From Arcicella sp. (GTDB taxonomy: Bacteria > Bacteroidota > Bacteroidia > Cytophagales > Spirosomataceae): a stretch of DNA of 43,491 nt. Numbering within the stretch: position 1 is the first letter of the stretch; each line of letters begins with the position of its first letter. The translations under genes and the position numbers were made by a program. Shown in pieces: positions 15,731 through 24,712 of the stretch. Below the pieces are notes generated by a model. The model did not search any database, was not told the origin of the DNA, and saw only the letters and a program-made list of their open reading frames with translations. The stretch spans positions 1 through 43,491 of the forward strand of contig JANXML010000131.1 in assembly GCA_025354645.1 (NCBI GenBank). The letters run 5' to 3'.

Positions 15731-16117
15731 ATGACCCCAAAAACCTTCATAACCACAGGCGAAAATATTCCCACCCCAACTGCCCCCATCAGCAATGCCG
15801 TAGTTGCAGGGAATTATTGCCACGTCAGCGGACAAATAGCGGTTGATAAAAATGGGGTTTTCTTAGGTGGAACTACCTTAGAACAAGCTCAATTGGCTTT
15901 CAATAACGTTTTTGCTATTTTGAAAGAAGCTGATTTCTCGAAAGAAGACATTGTTTTTATTGACTTGGCTTTCATCGATTTAAAAGATATTGCTGAAATA
16001 AATCAATTCTACGATTCCCTTTTTGAAACGGGTCGCAAACCTGCCAGAACGGTTTATCAAGCCGCTGCTTTACCTTTTAATGCGAATATTAAAGTCGTAG
16101 TGATTGCGATTAAATGA
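15731..16117 (+). CDS. RidA/YjgF-YER057c-UK114 family protein
   Basis: The protein has 128 residues, the usual size of this trimeric cytosolic family. RidA hydrolyses reactive enamine/imine intermediates such as 2-aminoacrylate. The conserved Arg of the active site is present (R106 in RKPARTVYQ). The C-terminal strand reads IKVVVIAIK, where canonical RidA has KIEIEAIA; the Glu that positions water in RidA is therefore missing, suggesting another Rid subgroup with a different or no imine deaminase activity. It is probably a single gene; the perfect inverted repeat 17 nt upstream may be its operator. Confidence 0.9.
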   Translation: MTPKTFITTGENIPTPTAPISNAVVAGNYCHVSGQIAVDKNGVFLGGTTLEQAQLAFNNVFAILKEADFSKEDIVFIDLAFIDLKDIAEINQFYDSLFETGRKPARTVYQAAALPFNANIKVVVIAIK

Positions 16118-16234
16118 GTAATTTTTTGGAACGAAAATTATCATAGAATCGTCTTATCTGAATAATAATTACAATCAATTAGTAAGTAATAGAATATCAA
16201 TTTTTGAAAATTAGGATTAATTTGGAGTCCAACT

Positions 16235-16313
16235 GAAATTCCGCTGTTTGAGCGTAGCGAGTTTCGGAATTTCTTGATTTTTTTGTTTCTTTTTGTATCA
16301 AGACAAAAAGAAA
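16235..16313. repeat. Double-hairpin intergenic repeat
   Basis: The first hairpin has arms GAAATTCCG (16235-16243) and CGGAATTTC (16265-16273) around GCTGTTTGAGCGTAGCGAG. The second has arms TTTCTTTTTGT (16286-16296) and ACAAAAAGAAA (16303-16313). From memory, similar units recur in other Bacteroidota intergenic regions. No gene can be supported in this gap (16118-16396). Confidence 0.65.
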
Positions 16314-16396
16314 TTAAAATTAGAGTTAATCTGATATGATTAAAAAAGTTTGCTCACAAAATCAATTTATCATTCACTACAAAAACCAACAAACCA

Positions 16397-17386
16397 ATGA
16401 AAAACTCCCTTCTTGGAAACCAAGGATTAATTGCCTCACAGATGGGCTTAGGCTGCATGGGAATGTCGGAATTTTATGGTGATGCCGACGAATCTGAATC
16501 TCTCCGAACCCTCCATCGTGCCTTAGAAATTGGGGTAAATTTCTGGGATACTTCCGATGTTTACGGACCGCATACCAACGAAATGCTGTTAAGTAAAGTC
16601 TTGAAGGATAGACGAAATGAAGTCGTTTTAGCCACAAATTTTGGCATTGTCCGTGACCTTAATGACCCAAGTAAAAGAGGATTTAGTGGCAGACCCGAAT
16701 ATTGCCAAAAATCGTGTGAAGATAGTTTGAAACGCTTAGGCATCGACACTATCGACCTTTATTATCTCCATCGAATTGACCCCAATACGCCCATCGAAGA
16801 AACGGTTGGAGCGATGGCAGATTTAATAAAACAAGGCAAAGTGCGTTATTTGGGGCTTTCAGAGGCATCAGCCCAAACGCTTAGACGAGCAAATGCGGTT
16901 CATCCAATTTCCGCTTTACAAACAGAATATTCGTTATGGTCAAGGGATGTGGAGGAGGAAATTATTTCAACTTGCCGTGAATTAGGTATCGGTTTTGTGC
17001 CATACAGTCCGTTAAGTAGAGGTTTTCTTTCGGGTGAATATAAGTCGATGGATGATTTAGCCCCCAACGATTTCCGCAGGACTTCACCCCGTTTTCAAGG
17101 CGATAATTTTCAGAAAAATTTAGATTTAGTAGATAAAATTAAGGAGTTAGCCAACGAGAAAAACTGTACCCCTTCGCAATTAGCTTTGGCTTGGGTGTTG
17201 GCACAGGGCAATGATATGTTTCCGATTCCAGGGACAAAAAGAGTGAAATATTTAGAAGAAAATGCAGCTGCTTCTGACGTAAAACTCACAGCGGAAGATT
17301 TAGCAATCATCGAAAAAATCTCCCCAAAAGGCATTGCTTCGGGCGAGCGTTATGGAGAGATGGGAATGAAGTTTGTGAATTTGTAG
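16397..17386 (+). CDS. Aldo/keto reductase with altered catalytic tetrad
   Basis: The protein has 329 residues, a full-length TIM-barrel aldo/keto reductase that would use NADPH to reduce carbonyls. Family landmarks are clear: [12 protein letters not shown] at the start, [23 protein letters not shown], and the cofactor-binding [14 protein letters not shown] near the C-terminus. Of the tetrad Asp-Tyr-Lys-His, D51, Y56 and H125 are present, but position 81 is Asn (LATNFG) where the family normally has Lys (ATKFG). The codon is AAT, one base from AAA/AAG. The enzyme may have reduced or changed activity. It is a single-gene unit with a terminator after it. Confidence 0.9.
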   Translation: MKNSLLGNQGLIASQMGLGCMGMSEFYGDADESESLRTLHRALEIGVNFWDTSDVYGPHTNEMLLSKVLKDRRNEVVLATNFGIVRDLNDPSKRGFSGRPEYCQKSCEDSLKRLGIDTIDLYYLHRIDPNTPIEETVGAMADLIKQGKVRYLGLSEASAQTLRRANAVHPISALQTEYSLWSRDVEEEIISTCRELGIGFVPYSPLSRGFLSGEYKSMDDLAPNDFRRTSPRFQGDNFQKNLDLVDKIKELANEKNCTPSQLALAWVLAQGNDMFPIPGTKRVKYLEENAAASDVKLTAEDLAIIEKISPKGIASGERYGEMGMKFVNL

Positions 17387-17411
17387 CAATAATTAACAAA
17401 AGAGTAAAACG

Positions 17412-17445
17412 GAAGAGGCATGGTCTTTAACAATCATGCCTCTTT
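17412..17445 (+). terminator. Terminator after the aldo/keto reductase gene
   Basis: Stem GAAGAGGCATG (17412-17422) with CATGCCTCTTT (17435-17445), 12-nt loop, then TCGCTGTTTTT. The T-run lies slightly downstream of the stem. Confidence 0.75.
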
Positions 17446-17502
17446 CGCTGTTTTTAAAAGAAAGAAATGATGTTAATATTTTCACTAATCAAACAAAAAA
17501 CC

Positions 17503-18279
17503 ATGTCAAAAACCATTATAACCTTTAGTTTTTTTTTATTGACAACGATGTTTGCCATTACCGCATTTGCCAAAGGCAAACCACAATATTATGAAACCAG
17601 AGTGTATAGTTTCAAGACTGCTGCTCAGAAAACTGTTGTTGAAGATTACTTCAAAAATGCTGCTATTGCTGCTTATAACCGTGCAGGAATCGCTTCAATT
17701 GGTATTTTTGATGAAGCCGATCAAAAAGATGGTTTGAAACTTTACGTTTTGATTCCGTATAAATCGTTGGAAGAATTCGGTAAAATCGGGGCTAAATTAT
17801 CGGCTGATGCGGTATATCAACAAGCGGCAAAACCTTATTTGGATACCGACCACACAACGCCCGCTTATGAACGATTTGAAAGTTCTTTATCGGTAGCTTT
17901 TAAAAATTGGACGACCTTGAAAGTGCCAACCACGACTGCTCCAAAATCAGAAAGAGTGTATGAATATCGTTTGTACGAAAGTCATAGTGAAGCGAAAGGA
18001 AACAAGAAAGTGGATATGTTTAATGATGGCGGCGAAATCAATATTTTTGTGAGATTGGGCTTCAATCCTGTTTTTTATGCCCAAACAATTATGGGAGGAA
18101 AACAGCCTAATTTGGCATATATGACTACTTTTGATAATAAAAAATCAAGAGATGAGCATTGGAAGGCTTTCGGAGCGGATTCAGAATGGAATCGCATTAA
18201 AGCCCTTCCAGAATACGACCACGCCATGACAAAAGCCGAAATTCACTTTTTGACTCCAACGGAATTTTCACAGATATAA
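17503..18279 (+). CDS. Secreted NIPSNAP-family protein
   Basis: The ATG at 17503 gives 258 residues with a signal peptide (MSKTIITFSFFLLTT to FAKG); a start at 17467 would add residues before it. Two NIPSNAP ferredoxin-like domains are visible: one starting YYETRVYSFKTAAQK, the other VYEYRLYESHSEAKG and ending with the DEHWKAFGADSEWNRIKA helix that is characteristic of the family. Bacterial NIPSNAP proteins often lie near sugar or alcohol oxidoreductase genes; here the aldo/keto reductase precedes it, but a terminator separates them. The molecular role is unknown. Confidence 0.85.
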   Translation: MSKTIITFSFFLLTTMFAITAFAKGKPQYYETRVYSFKTAAQKTVVEDYFKNAAIAAYNRAGIASIGIFDEADQKDGLKLYVLIPYKSLEEFGKIGAKLSADAVYQQAAKPYLDTDHTTPAYERFESSLSVAFKNWTTLKVPTTTAPKSERVYEYRLYESHSEAKGNKKVDMFNDGGEINIFVRLGFNPVFYAQTIMGGKQPNLAYMTTFDNKKSRDEHWKAFGADSEWNRIKALPEYDHAMTKAEIHFLTPTEFSQI

Positions 18280-18388
18280 TTAGGGGATAGGGTTTAGTTG
18301 TTAGGGGTTAGTAAAAATCTAACGACTATCAACCACTTTCTCAAAATTGAAAGGAGTTTTAAATGTATGCGATTACTTAATATTTCAA

Positions 18389-18421
18389 ATTTCCCGAAAG
18401 TTAGTTTTACTTTCGGGAAGT
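18389..18421. repeat. Single REP palindrome between convergent genes
   Basis: Arms at 18389-18401 (one mismatch: ATTTCCCGAAAGT) and 18409-18421 (ACTTTCGGGAAGT), 7-nt loop. It carries TTAA at its 3' foot, so it is the minus orientation of the family. It lies between the convergent NIPSNAP and M20 genes and may act as a bidirectional terminator. Confidence 0.9.
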
Positions 18422-18431
18422 TAATAATAGC

Positions 18432-19898
18432 CTATTTACGATAATCCAATGCAGGTTTTCTATCGCCCAAAAGTGCCTCATACTTGAAATTAGCTCCACG
18501 TTTTTGTAGCCATTCTGCCTTTGCTTTTTCAATTAATGCCGCATCTTTATACAAATCCAAAGCCGTGCAAGCCAGTGTTTTAGCGGCAACAATCATTCCT
18601 TTTTGACCAATCGTCATACCACTTGCCGCCGTTGATTGCCAACTGTGGGCGGCAGAACCCGAAACCCAAGTCGCTGTCTGTAAACCAACCGTTGGGACAG
18701 TCCAACTTACATCACCAACATCCGTTGAGCCACCACTGGTAGCACTTTCCGAACCATCTCTAAAATCTTTTACCTTGCTGGCATTTTCGATAGGCTGTCT
18801 CTGTTCACCCAATGTTTCAGCGATTTTTTCAGCAAATTTTTTCTCTTCCTCATTATAATTTACCCCACCGACCATCGCTAAATTATTGTGCATCGTTTCA
18901 GCCAACGCAACATTTGGCAAAAGATTAAAAACCCCTCCTAAAACCTCCCATTCCACTTTTGTTCCCGTTCCCATTGCCGCACCTTGAGCCGCATTTTCAA
19001 TGCGTTTCCAAATGCTTTGCACAATATCACGGTCTTTATGACGGGCGTAATAATACACCTCAGCGTAGGCAGGAACCACATTTGGAGCATCTCCGCCCTT
19101 CGTAATTACATAATGAATGCGAGTATCTTGTGGAATATGTTCACGCATCATGTTCACCATCATGTCCATTGCCTCTACGCCATCCAAAGCTGAACGACCT
19201 CTTTCGGGCGATGCCGCAGCGTGTGCGGCAATGCCTTTGAAACGAAATTTAGCATTTTTATTTGCCAACGAAGTTCCTGCATCGGCTGAATTTTGAGAAC
19301 CTGGATGCCAGTGTAAAACCACATCTACATCATTAAAAAGTCCTTCACGAACCATGTAAACCTTGCCTGAACCACCTTCTTCGGCAGGACAACCATAAAG
19401 TTTAACCGTACCTTTTTGTCCCGATTTTTGTAGCCAATTCTTCACCTCAATTGCAGCCGCAACCGATGCCGTACCGAAAAGATTATGTCCACAACCGTGT
19501 CCGCCTTTTTGGTTCGGAATCGGTTTTATTTCTGGAACCGATTCTTGGGCTAATCCAGGCAAAGCATCATATTCAGCTAAAATTCCAATGGTCGGTTTTC
19601 CTTCACCAAAAGTTGCTAAAAAAGCCGTTGGAATGCCTGCAATACCTGCCTGAACATTAAAACCTTCTTTTTTGAGTAATTCTTGTAATAAAATGGACGA
19701 TTTTTCTTCCATGTAACCCAATTCTGCATAATTCCAGATTTGCTTTGAAATGCTTGCATATTCGTCAAAACGTTTGTCAATATTGGAGATAATGGTCTGT
19801 TTATCAGTGTTTTGGGGAGGAATTATAAGGGCTTTTTTCTTTTGTGAAAATACCGAAAAGGTTGAGAGTGTTAGGATAATGATTAGGGATTTTTTCAT
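18432..19898 (-). CDS. Secreted M20D-family amidohydrolase (AbgB-like)
   Basis: The protein has 488 residues with a signal peptide (MKKSLIIILTLSTFSVFSQ). The zinc-site motifs of the M20D group are present: GGHGCGHNLFG (about residues 132-142), the PAEEGGSGK Glu pair, and HWHPGSQN. The lid domain with AAHAAASPERGRSALDGVE is typical of p-aminobenzoyl-glutamate or N-acyl amino acid hydrolases. The likely reaction is amide hydrolysis of an acylated amino acid or aminobenzoyl-glutamate in the periplasm. Alternative family members are hippurate hydrolases. It is transcribed alone from a good promoter. Confidence 0.9.
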   Translation of the reverse strand: MKKSLIIILTLSTFSVFSQKKKALIIPPQNTDKQTIISNIDKRFDEYASISKQIWNYAELGYMEEKSSILLQELLKKEGFNVQAGIAGIPTAFLATFGEGKPTIGILAEYDALPGLAQESVPEIKPIPNQKGGHGCGHNLFGTASVAAAIEVKNWLQKSGQKGTVKLYGCPAEEGGSGKVYMVREGLFNDVDVVLHWHPGSQNSADAGTSLANKNAKFRFKGIAAHAAASPERGRSALDGVEAMDMMVNMMREHIPQDTRIHYVITKGGDAPNVVPAYAEVYYYARHKDRDIVQSIWKRIENAAQGAAMGTGTKVEWEVLGGVFNLLPNVALAETMHNNLAMVGGVNYNEEEKKFAEKIAETLGEQRQPIENASKVKDFRDGSESATSGGSTDVGDVSWTVPTVGLQTATWVSGSAAHSWQSTAASGMTIGQKGMIVAAKTLACTALDLYKDAALIEKAKAEWLQKRGANFKYEALLGDRKPALDYRK

Positions 19899-19937
19899 GT
19901 TGGGAATTGGTTGACGAATTGATTAATCTTGATAGAA

Positions 19938-19967
19938 CAAATATACCCTTTCTAATCAAAAAACAAA
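19938..19967 (-). promoter_or_regulatory. Promoter for the M20D amidohydrolase gene
   Basis: On the minus strand: TTTG (19964-19967), 18-nt spacer, then TATATTTG (19938-19945), an exact match to the Bacteroidota -7 consensus. The ATG lies 40 nt downstream at 19898. Confidence 0.7.
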
Positions 19968-20049
19968 AGTATGTCAGCCTCCCGACATTCCAACTCCCAA
20001 AATTCCATAAATTGCGTACGCAAACTCGCAAATTTTACGTTGAAATTCC

Positions 20050-22482
20050 ATGAAAAAACTTGTACTTCTCTTTATACTTTTTAATATTTTCAATAGTTTA
20101 AAAGCTCAAATTATCTCTGGGCAAGTATTTGATGCACGCACCAAAGAACCATTGCCTTTTGTGTCAATTTCAATCAAAAACACTACAAAAGGGGTCATTT
20201 CAAAAGAAGATGGTAGCTTCTCTATTTTGGTGAATAATAAAGATACTGAATTGATTTTCAGTTCAATAGGATATTTTCAAAAGGTTATAAAAGCTATAAA
20301 AGCGAATATTATTTATTTGGATGAAAAAGAAAATCAACTCACGGGCATAACGGTACATTACATCAATCCCGCCTACAGAATTATTGAATCTGCCATTAAG
20401 AATAAACCACTCAACGACCCTGAAAATTACCCTTCTTTCCGATATGAAGTCTATCACAAAAGTATTGTAACGGCGGATATTGACTCTTTGAATCCAAATA
20501 AAAAGTTAGGTAAAATCCTTCAAAATAGTGATTTGTTCGTCAATGAAAGTTATGCAACTCGTCAGTTTATTCGCCCAAATCTGAGTAAAGAAATCACTAC
20601 TGCTTCTCGAACATCAGGCACAAAAAGTACATTATTCACCTCATTAACACCACTTTTGCAACAATTCGGGTTTTATAGAGATTTTATTCAATTTCAAGGC
20701 AGACAAATTAGTGAGCAATTGATTTACGTAAATCCGATCGTCAAAGGTGCAACAAATCGGTATGATTTTGATTTGGTAGATACACTTATCCATGAACCTG
20801 GCGATAGTACTTTTGTCATAGATTTTGCTCCACAAAAAGGCTCAAATTTTGAAGGTTTGAAGGGCGTTTTACACATTCATTCGGGAGATTTTGCCTTACA
20901 ATATGTGGAAGCCGAACCAGCCGAAAAGTCTTTGCTGCATTTCAAATTGGAGCAAATGTATGAGCAAGTAGGCGAGAACCAGAAATGGTTTCCCACAGAT
21001 TTATCGGCAGAATGGCTTTTATCAGAATTTAAAGTTGGAGGACAAAGTTTAAGATTTAAAATTAGAAGTTCTATCAAAAACATAGAAATAGATGTGCCAA
21101 TTTTAGCTTCCACCTTCAATGAAAATGTGCTTGAAATCAAACCTGATGCTGCTTATCAAGATGAAAATTTCTGGAAAACCCATCGCCCAGATTCGCTTTC
21201 GGTAAGAGATAAAAACACTTACCTTTATCATAAATCAAAAACGGTTACTCAAAAATTTATCCAAAATGCCACGCTCAATGCTTCTGAGTGGTTTGTGTCG
21301 GGTATGATTCCATTGAGTAAACATTTGGATTTATCTATCCAAAATCTTTTCGATGCCAATATTTATGAAGGCATCCGTCCAACATTCAATGTTTTAACGA
21401 ATGAAAACTTCTCAAAATTTATCCGTGTAGATGGTAAATTAGGTTATGGATTTAATGATAGAGCTTTTAAATACGAAGGCAGAATCCGATTATCATTGGA
21501 TGAAAAGACTAAAATGAAGTTGAATTTATCGTACCGAAGTGATATTTCTGAACCTGGTAATGTGCAATTTTTCATCTGGAATTCACCCCAAATTCCTTAT
21601 GAACTCATCCGTACTTTTCAAATTGCCAAAGCCGATAGTTTACAGCAAATAAAGGCAGAACTCAATTTCAGGGCTTTGAAATATGCAACCGTATCTGTCT
21701 CATTTACAGACGAATACCGTAAGCCTACTTATAAATATAAATACCACAATCCCATGCACGACCCCTCAAGTCCAATGATGAATGACTTTCATACCACAGA
21801 AATTGGCGTAGGAATTCGTTATGCTTTTGGTGAGCAATTTTCTCAAGTTGGGCGTGGTTCGATTATTACTGCCATTCCTTCACCAACCTTCGCCCTCAAT
21901 TTTATTCAAGGCATTTTGTATTTTCCAGAAGGGAAAACGTATTATTCAAAACTCAATGCACGAATTGAATATAATCTCAATACGCCAAATTTTGGACAAA
22001 CTTTTATCAACTTTACGGCTGGTAAAACGTGGGGAGAAGTACCATATCCGTATTTGTATAACGGTCGAGGAGGAAAGGCTGAGGATGGTAATTTAATTTG
22101 GGTAGCTAATCATTTCAACACGATGGGCTTGTATGAATTTACGTCCGACCAATACACTAATTTTTTCGTAACCCACAACTTTGGAAGTTTATTAACGAAA
22201 CCAAAAACTAAATGGTTTCGCCCAGATGTGTCTGTTTTTCAAGGAGTTGCATTTGGGAGTTTTAAGAACGATAGAAATGCTCACGAAGGAATCGAATTTA
22301 AAACCTTAGAAAAAGGATATCTTGAATCAGGTTTAATGGTGGATAATTTATACCGAAAAAGATTCATGAAATTGTTCTATGTTGGGGCAGGAATTGGCGT
22401 TTTCAGAAGATGGGGAGCGAATGAATTACCGAACAATCAGGATAATTGGGCGTATAGATTAGTTTGGAATGTGCGGTTTTGA
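20050..22482 (+). CDS. DUF5686 outer-membrane protein with carboxypeptidase-regulatory-like domain
   Basis: The protein has 810 residues. After the signal peptide (to LKAQ) comes a carboxypeptidase-regulatory-like beta-sandwich (residues about 20-105: SGQVFDARTKEPLPFVSISI, GVISKEDGSFSI), as found at the N-terminus of many Bacteroidota outer-membrane proteins. The remainder matches DUF5686, with the AYRIIESAIKNK helix and alternating beta-strands that suggest a C-terminal barrel; the final residue is Phe (WNVRF), usual for outer-membrane barrels. No TonB box or plug domain is recognised, so it is not a SusC. The cargo is unknown. Confidence 0.9.
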   Translation: MKKLVLLFILFNIFNSLKAQIISGQVFDARTKEPLPFVSISIKNTTKGVISKEDGSFSILVNNKDTELIFSSIGYFQKVIKAIKANIIYLDEKENQLTGITVHYINPAYRIIESAIKNKPLNDPENYPSFRYEVYHKSIVTADIDSLNPNKKLGKILQNSDLFVNESYATRQFIRPNLSKEITTASRTSGTKSTLFTSLTPLLQQFGFYRDFIQFQGRQISEQLIYVNPIVKGATNRYDFDLVDTLIHEPGDSTFVIDFAPQKGSNFEGLKGVLHIHSGDFALQYVEAEPAEKSLLHFKLEQMYEQVGENQKWFPTDLSAEWLLSEFKVGGQSLRFKIRSSIKNIEIDVPILASTFNENVLEIKPDAAYQDENFWKTHRPDSLSVRDKNTYLYHKSKTVTQKFIQNATLNASEWFVSGMIPLSKHLDLSIQNLFDANIYEGIRPTFNVLTNENFSKFIRVDGKLGYGFNDRAFKYEGRIRLSLDEKTKMKLNLSYRSDISEPGNVQFFIWNSPQIPYELIRTFQIAKADSLQQIKAELNFRALKYATVSVSFTDEYRKPTYKYKYHNPMHDPSSPMMNDFHTTEIGVGIRYAFGEQFSQVGRGSIITAIPSPTFALNFIQGILYFPEGKTYYSKLNARIEYNLNTPNFGQTFINFTAGKTWGEVPYPYLYNGRGGKAEDGNLIWVANHFNTMGLYEFTSDQYTNFFVTHNFGSLLTKPKTKWFRPDVSVFQGVAFGSFKNDRNAHEGIEFKTLEKGYLESGLMVDNLYRKRFMKLFYVGAGIGVFRRWGANELPNNQDNWAYRLVWNVRF

Positions 22483-22532
22483 GCGTAAACTTTTTTCTCC
22501 TATCTTCACAGCATAATCCAAACACAAAGACC

Positions 22533-23123
22533 ATGAAACCTTCCTTAATCCTACTTTTTGTTTTATTCTTTACAAAATCATTCGCCCAAAACATTACTTC
22601 AACTGAAGAGCAAGATGCTATAAAAAAAGTAATTGCCGATGAATCCAAATTTTTCTACGCTCGAAATATAGAAAAATGGACAAATTCTTATCGTCAAACG
22701 CCACAAACCTATTGGGCAAAAATCGAAAAAGAAGAGGGTTATCAAAAAGAAGGATGGGATAACATTTTGCCTTTCGTGACAAATTATTTTACAGAAAAAC
22801 CAAAAGCAGTAAAAGTAACTTTCAAACGTGAAAATTATAATTTCAGAAAAGTCAATCCAACCTATATTTGGACAACTTTCGACCAAACCAGAGTTACCTT
22901 AGGCAAAAAAGATTTTTCTAAAGAAACTCGCATTATGGAATTAATCAAAGGCGAATGGAAAATCGTAAACATGACGGGTTTCTGGATGCCGAGTGAAAAA
23001 GTGGCAAAATCTGAAACGATAATTACAAAAAAAGAAAAGTTAAAATCTGAAAGTTCAGAGAAGGAAGGAACAGTGAAAGAGAAGAAAAAAGAGAAATTAA
23101 AAGATACTAAAAAGGCATCTTGA
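22533..23123 (+). CDS. Secreted NTF2/SnoaL-like protein with lysine-rich tail
   Basis: The ATG at 22533 gives 196 residues with a signal peptide (MKPSLILLFVLFFTKSFAQ); a longer start at 22464 overlaps the previous gene and is rejected. Residues about 24-155 resemble a cystatin/NTF2-like fold (DAIKKVIADESKFFYARNIEKW, then TRIMELIKGEWKIVNMTGFW), often annotated SnoaL-like or DUF4440. The last 40 residues are low-complexity Lys/Glu (for example KEKLKDTKKAS), probably disordered; this tail is unusual for the family. It lies 50 nt after the DUF5686 gene, so it may be co-transcribed with it. Confidence 0.7.
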   Translation: MKPSLILLFVLFFTKSFAQNITSTEEQDAIKKVIADESKFFYARNIEKWTNSYRQTPQTYWAKIEKEEGYQKEGWDNILPFVTNYFTEKPKAVKVTFKRENYNFRKVNPTYIWTTFDQTRVTLGKKDFSKETRIMELIKGEWKIVNMTGFWMPSEKVAKSETIITKKEKLKSESSEKEGTVKEKKKEKLKDTKKAS

Positions 23124-23127
23124 TTTT

Positions 23128-23215
23128 GGTAATTAGTTATTTGTTACTGGTTATTAGAGCTGAATCCACGAAATTGGACGAGAACTAATAACCAATAACA
23201 AATAACTAATAACTA
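23128..23215. repeat. Inverted repeat between convergent genes
   Basis: Arm 1 about 23128-23161 and arm 2 about 23182-23215 pair along 30 or more positions with a few mismatches (core AGTTATTTGTTA-TGGTTATTAG). It lies between the convergent NTF2-like and sigma-54 activator genes and overlaps the last codons of the activator gene on the minus strand. Confidence 0.75.
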
Positions 23216-24376
23216 AATAACAGGCATTGCAAACAACTTCACATCATCGAGCGTAATTACGTCGTTACACATAATTACCAAACGCTCAACCACATTCCGA
23301 AGCTCACGGACATTACCCGTCCAGGGCAAAGCCTGTAAATATTTCATCGCATCGGCTTCAACTTCTTTCGATGCCTGACCGTATTCATCCGCCACATCGC
23401 CCAAGAATTTCTCAACCAATAAAGGCACATCATCTGGGCGTTGAGCCAAGGCTGGCACATGAATCGGAATTACATTCAAACGGTGAAATAAATCTTCTCT
23501 GAAACGTCCTTCGGCAATTTCCAAAGGTAAATTTTTATTCGTTGCGGCAAAAACCCGCACGTTGATTTTGATTTCTTTATCGCCCCCCACTCTCGTGATT
23601 TTACTTTCCTGCAAAGCTCTCAACACTTTTGCTTGTGCTGAAAGCGACATATCGCCAATTTCATCCAAGAAAAGTGTTCCGCCATCGGCTTGTTCAAATT
23701 TTCCGATTCTTTGTTTGATTGCAGAAGTAAATGCTCCTTTCTCATGACCAAAAAGTTCCGATTCAATTAATTCAGAAGGAATCGCCGCACAGTTTACTTC
23801 AATCAAAGGCATGTGTGAACGCCCACTTCTTTCGTGTAAACGCTTGGCAACCATCTCTTTACCCGACCCGTTTGGTCCTGTAATAAGTACCCGTGCTTCA
23901 GTTGGTCCAACTCTATCAGAAGTATCTTTCACTCGCTTGATGGCATCAGATTCTCCAACGATTTCATTGAGTTTATAAACCCTTTTCTTCAAAACCTTCG
24001 TCTCGACAATCATCTTTCCACGCTCCAAAGCATTGCGGACGGTCACGAGTAGGCGATTCAAATCGGGTGGTTTTGAAATAAAATCGAACGCTCCACGTTT
24101 TGTAGCTTCCACGGCGGTCTCTACGTTTCCAAAAGCGGAAATCATGATGAATTGAGCTCCTTTGCCCATTTCAGTGGCTCTTTGTAATAAATCTAAGCCT
24201 TCGATTTTGGGCATACGAATATCACAAAGCACAACGTCATAGTCATTTTTGGTTACTAATTCCAATCCTTGTTCGCCATCACTGGCTTCTTCAATTGAAT
24301 AGCCTTCGTATTCGAGAATATCTCTCAATGCTCCACGAATTGCTTTTTCATCGTCAATAATTAATAATTTTGCCAT
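23213..24376 (-). CDS. NtrC-type sigma-54 activator lacking the DNA-binding domain
   Basis: The protein has 387 residues. The receiver domain (1-120) has the phosphorylation site D52 in VVLCDIRMP. The AAA+ domain (about 138-380) has Walker A GPNGSGKE (167-174), the sigma-54-contacting GAFTSA loop (214-219) and the GGTLFLDEIGD Walker B. The protein stops soon after the AAA+ lid (NVVERLVIMCNDVITLDDVKL), so the C-terminal Fis-type HTH is missing; NtrC itself has about 470 residues. Similar HTH-less activators work from solution on sigma-54 holoenzyme. No histidine kinase is adjacent. The frame is intact and the C-terminus sits in a repeat, so a lost HTH is possible. Confidence 0.93.
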   Translation of the reverse strand: MAKLLIIDDEKAIRGALRDILEYEGYSIEEASDGEQGLELVTKNDYDVVLCDIRMPKIEGLDLLQRATEMGKGAQFIMISAFGNVETAVEATKRGAFDFISKPPDLNRLLVTVRNALERGKMIVETKVLKKRVYKLNEIVGESDAIKRVKDTSDRVGPTEARVLITGPNGSGKEMVAKRLHERSGRSHMPLIEVNCAAIPSELIESELFGHEKGAFTSAIKQRIGKFEQADGGTLFLDEIGDMSLSAQAKVLRALQESKITRVGGDKEIKINVRVFAATNKNLPLEIAEGRFREDLFHRLNVIPIHVPALAQRPDDVPLLVEKFLGDVADEYGQASKEVEADAMKYLQALPWTGNVRELRNVVERLVIMCNDVITLDDVKLFAMPVI

Positions 24377-24712
24377 AGGGCGATGGGTATAAATTGTGGC
24401 GGTTAATTGTTAGGAAAATTGTTCATAAGTGTGTTTTTGCAAGTATTCATCAAAAATACGTGATTTTAGTCTTTTTATTCAATTTTATTAAAATAAATGA
24501 CGTTTAAATATTTAAAAACTTGTCAAATAGATTTCAGGACTTACCATAAAATAGTAAAATCCTTCCTTCTATATATGCTATAAAGCGTAAATTATTCCTC
24601 TAAAAATTCGTAAATTGAGCCTTCAACCATAATTTCTTATAAAGGTCGTTCAGCCGACAAACTATTTCACAAAATCTTCTCAATTTTGTCATATAAACAA
24701 TCGAACAATATT
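24377..24712. other. 336-nt divergent gap before the DM13 lipoprotein gene
   Basis: The gap separates the minus-strand sigma-54 activator from the DM13 gene and so must hold both promoters. It is AT-rich; no clear TAnnTTTG, no -24/-12 sigma-54 element and no hairpin or small gene could be supported. Confidence 0.4.

Noticed and set aside
18283-18350. Further inverted repeat after the NIPSNAP gene
   Set aside because: The GGGGTTAG and CTATCAACC parts pair only over short stretches; too weak to list as a repeat.
24377-24712. A sigma-54 (-24/-12) promoter near the sigma-54 activator
   Set aside because: No GG-N10-GC spacing with the flanking consensus was found on either strand in this gap.
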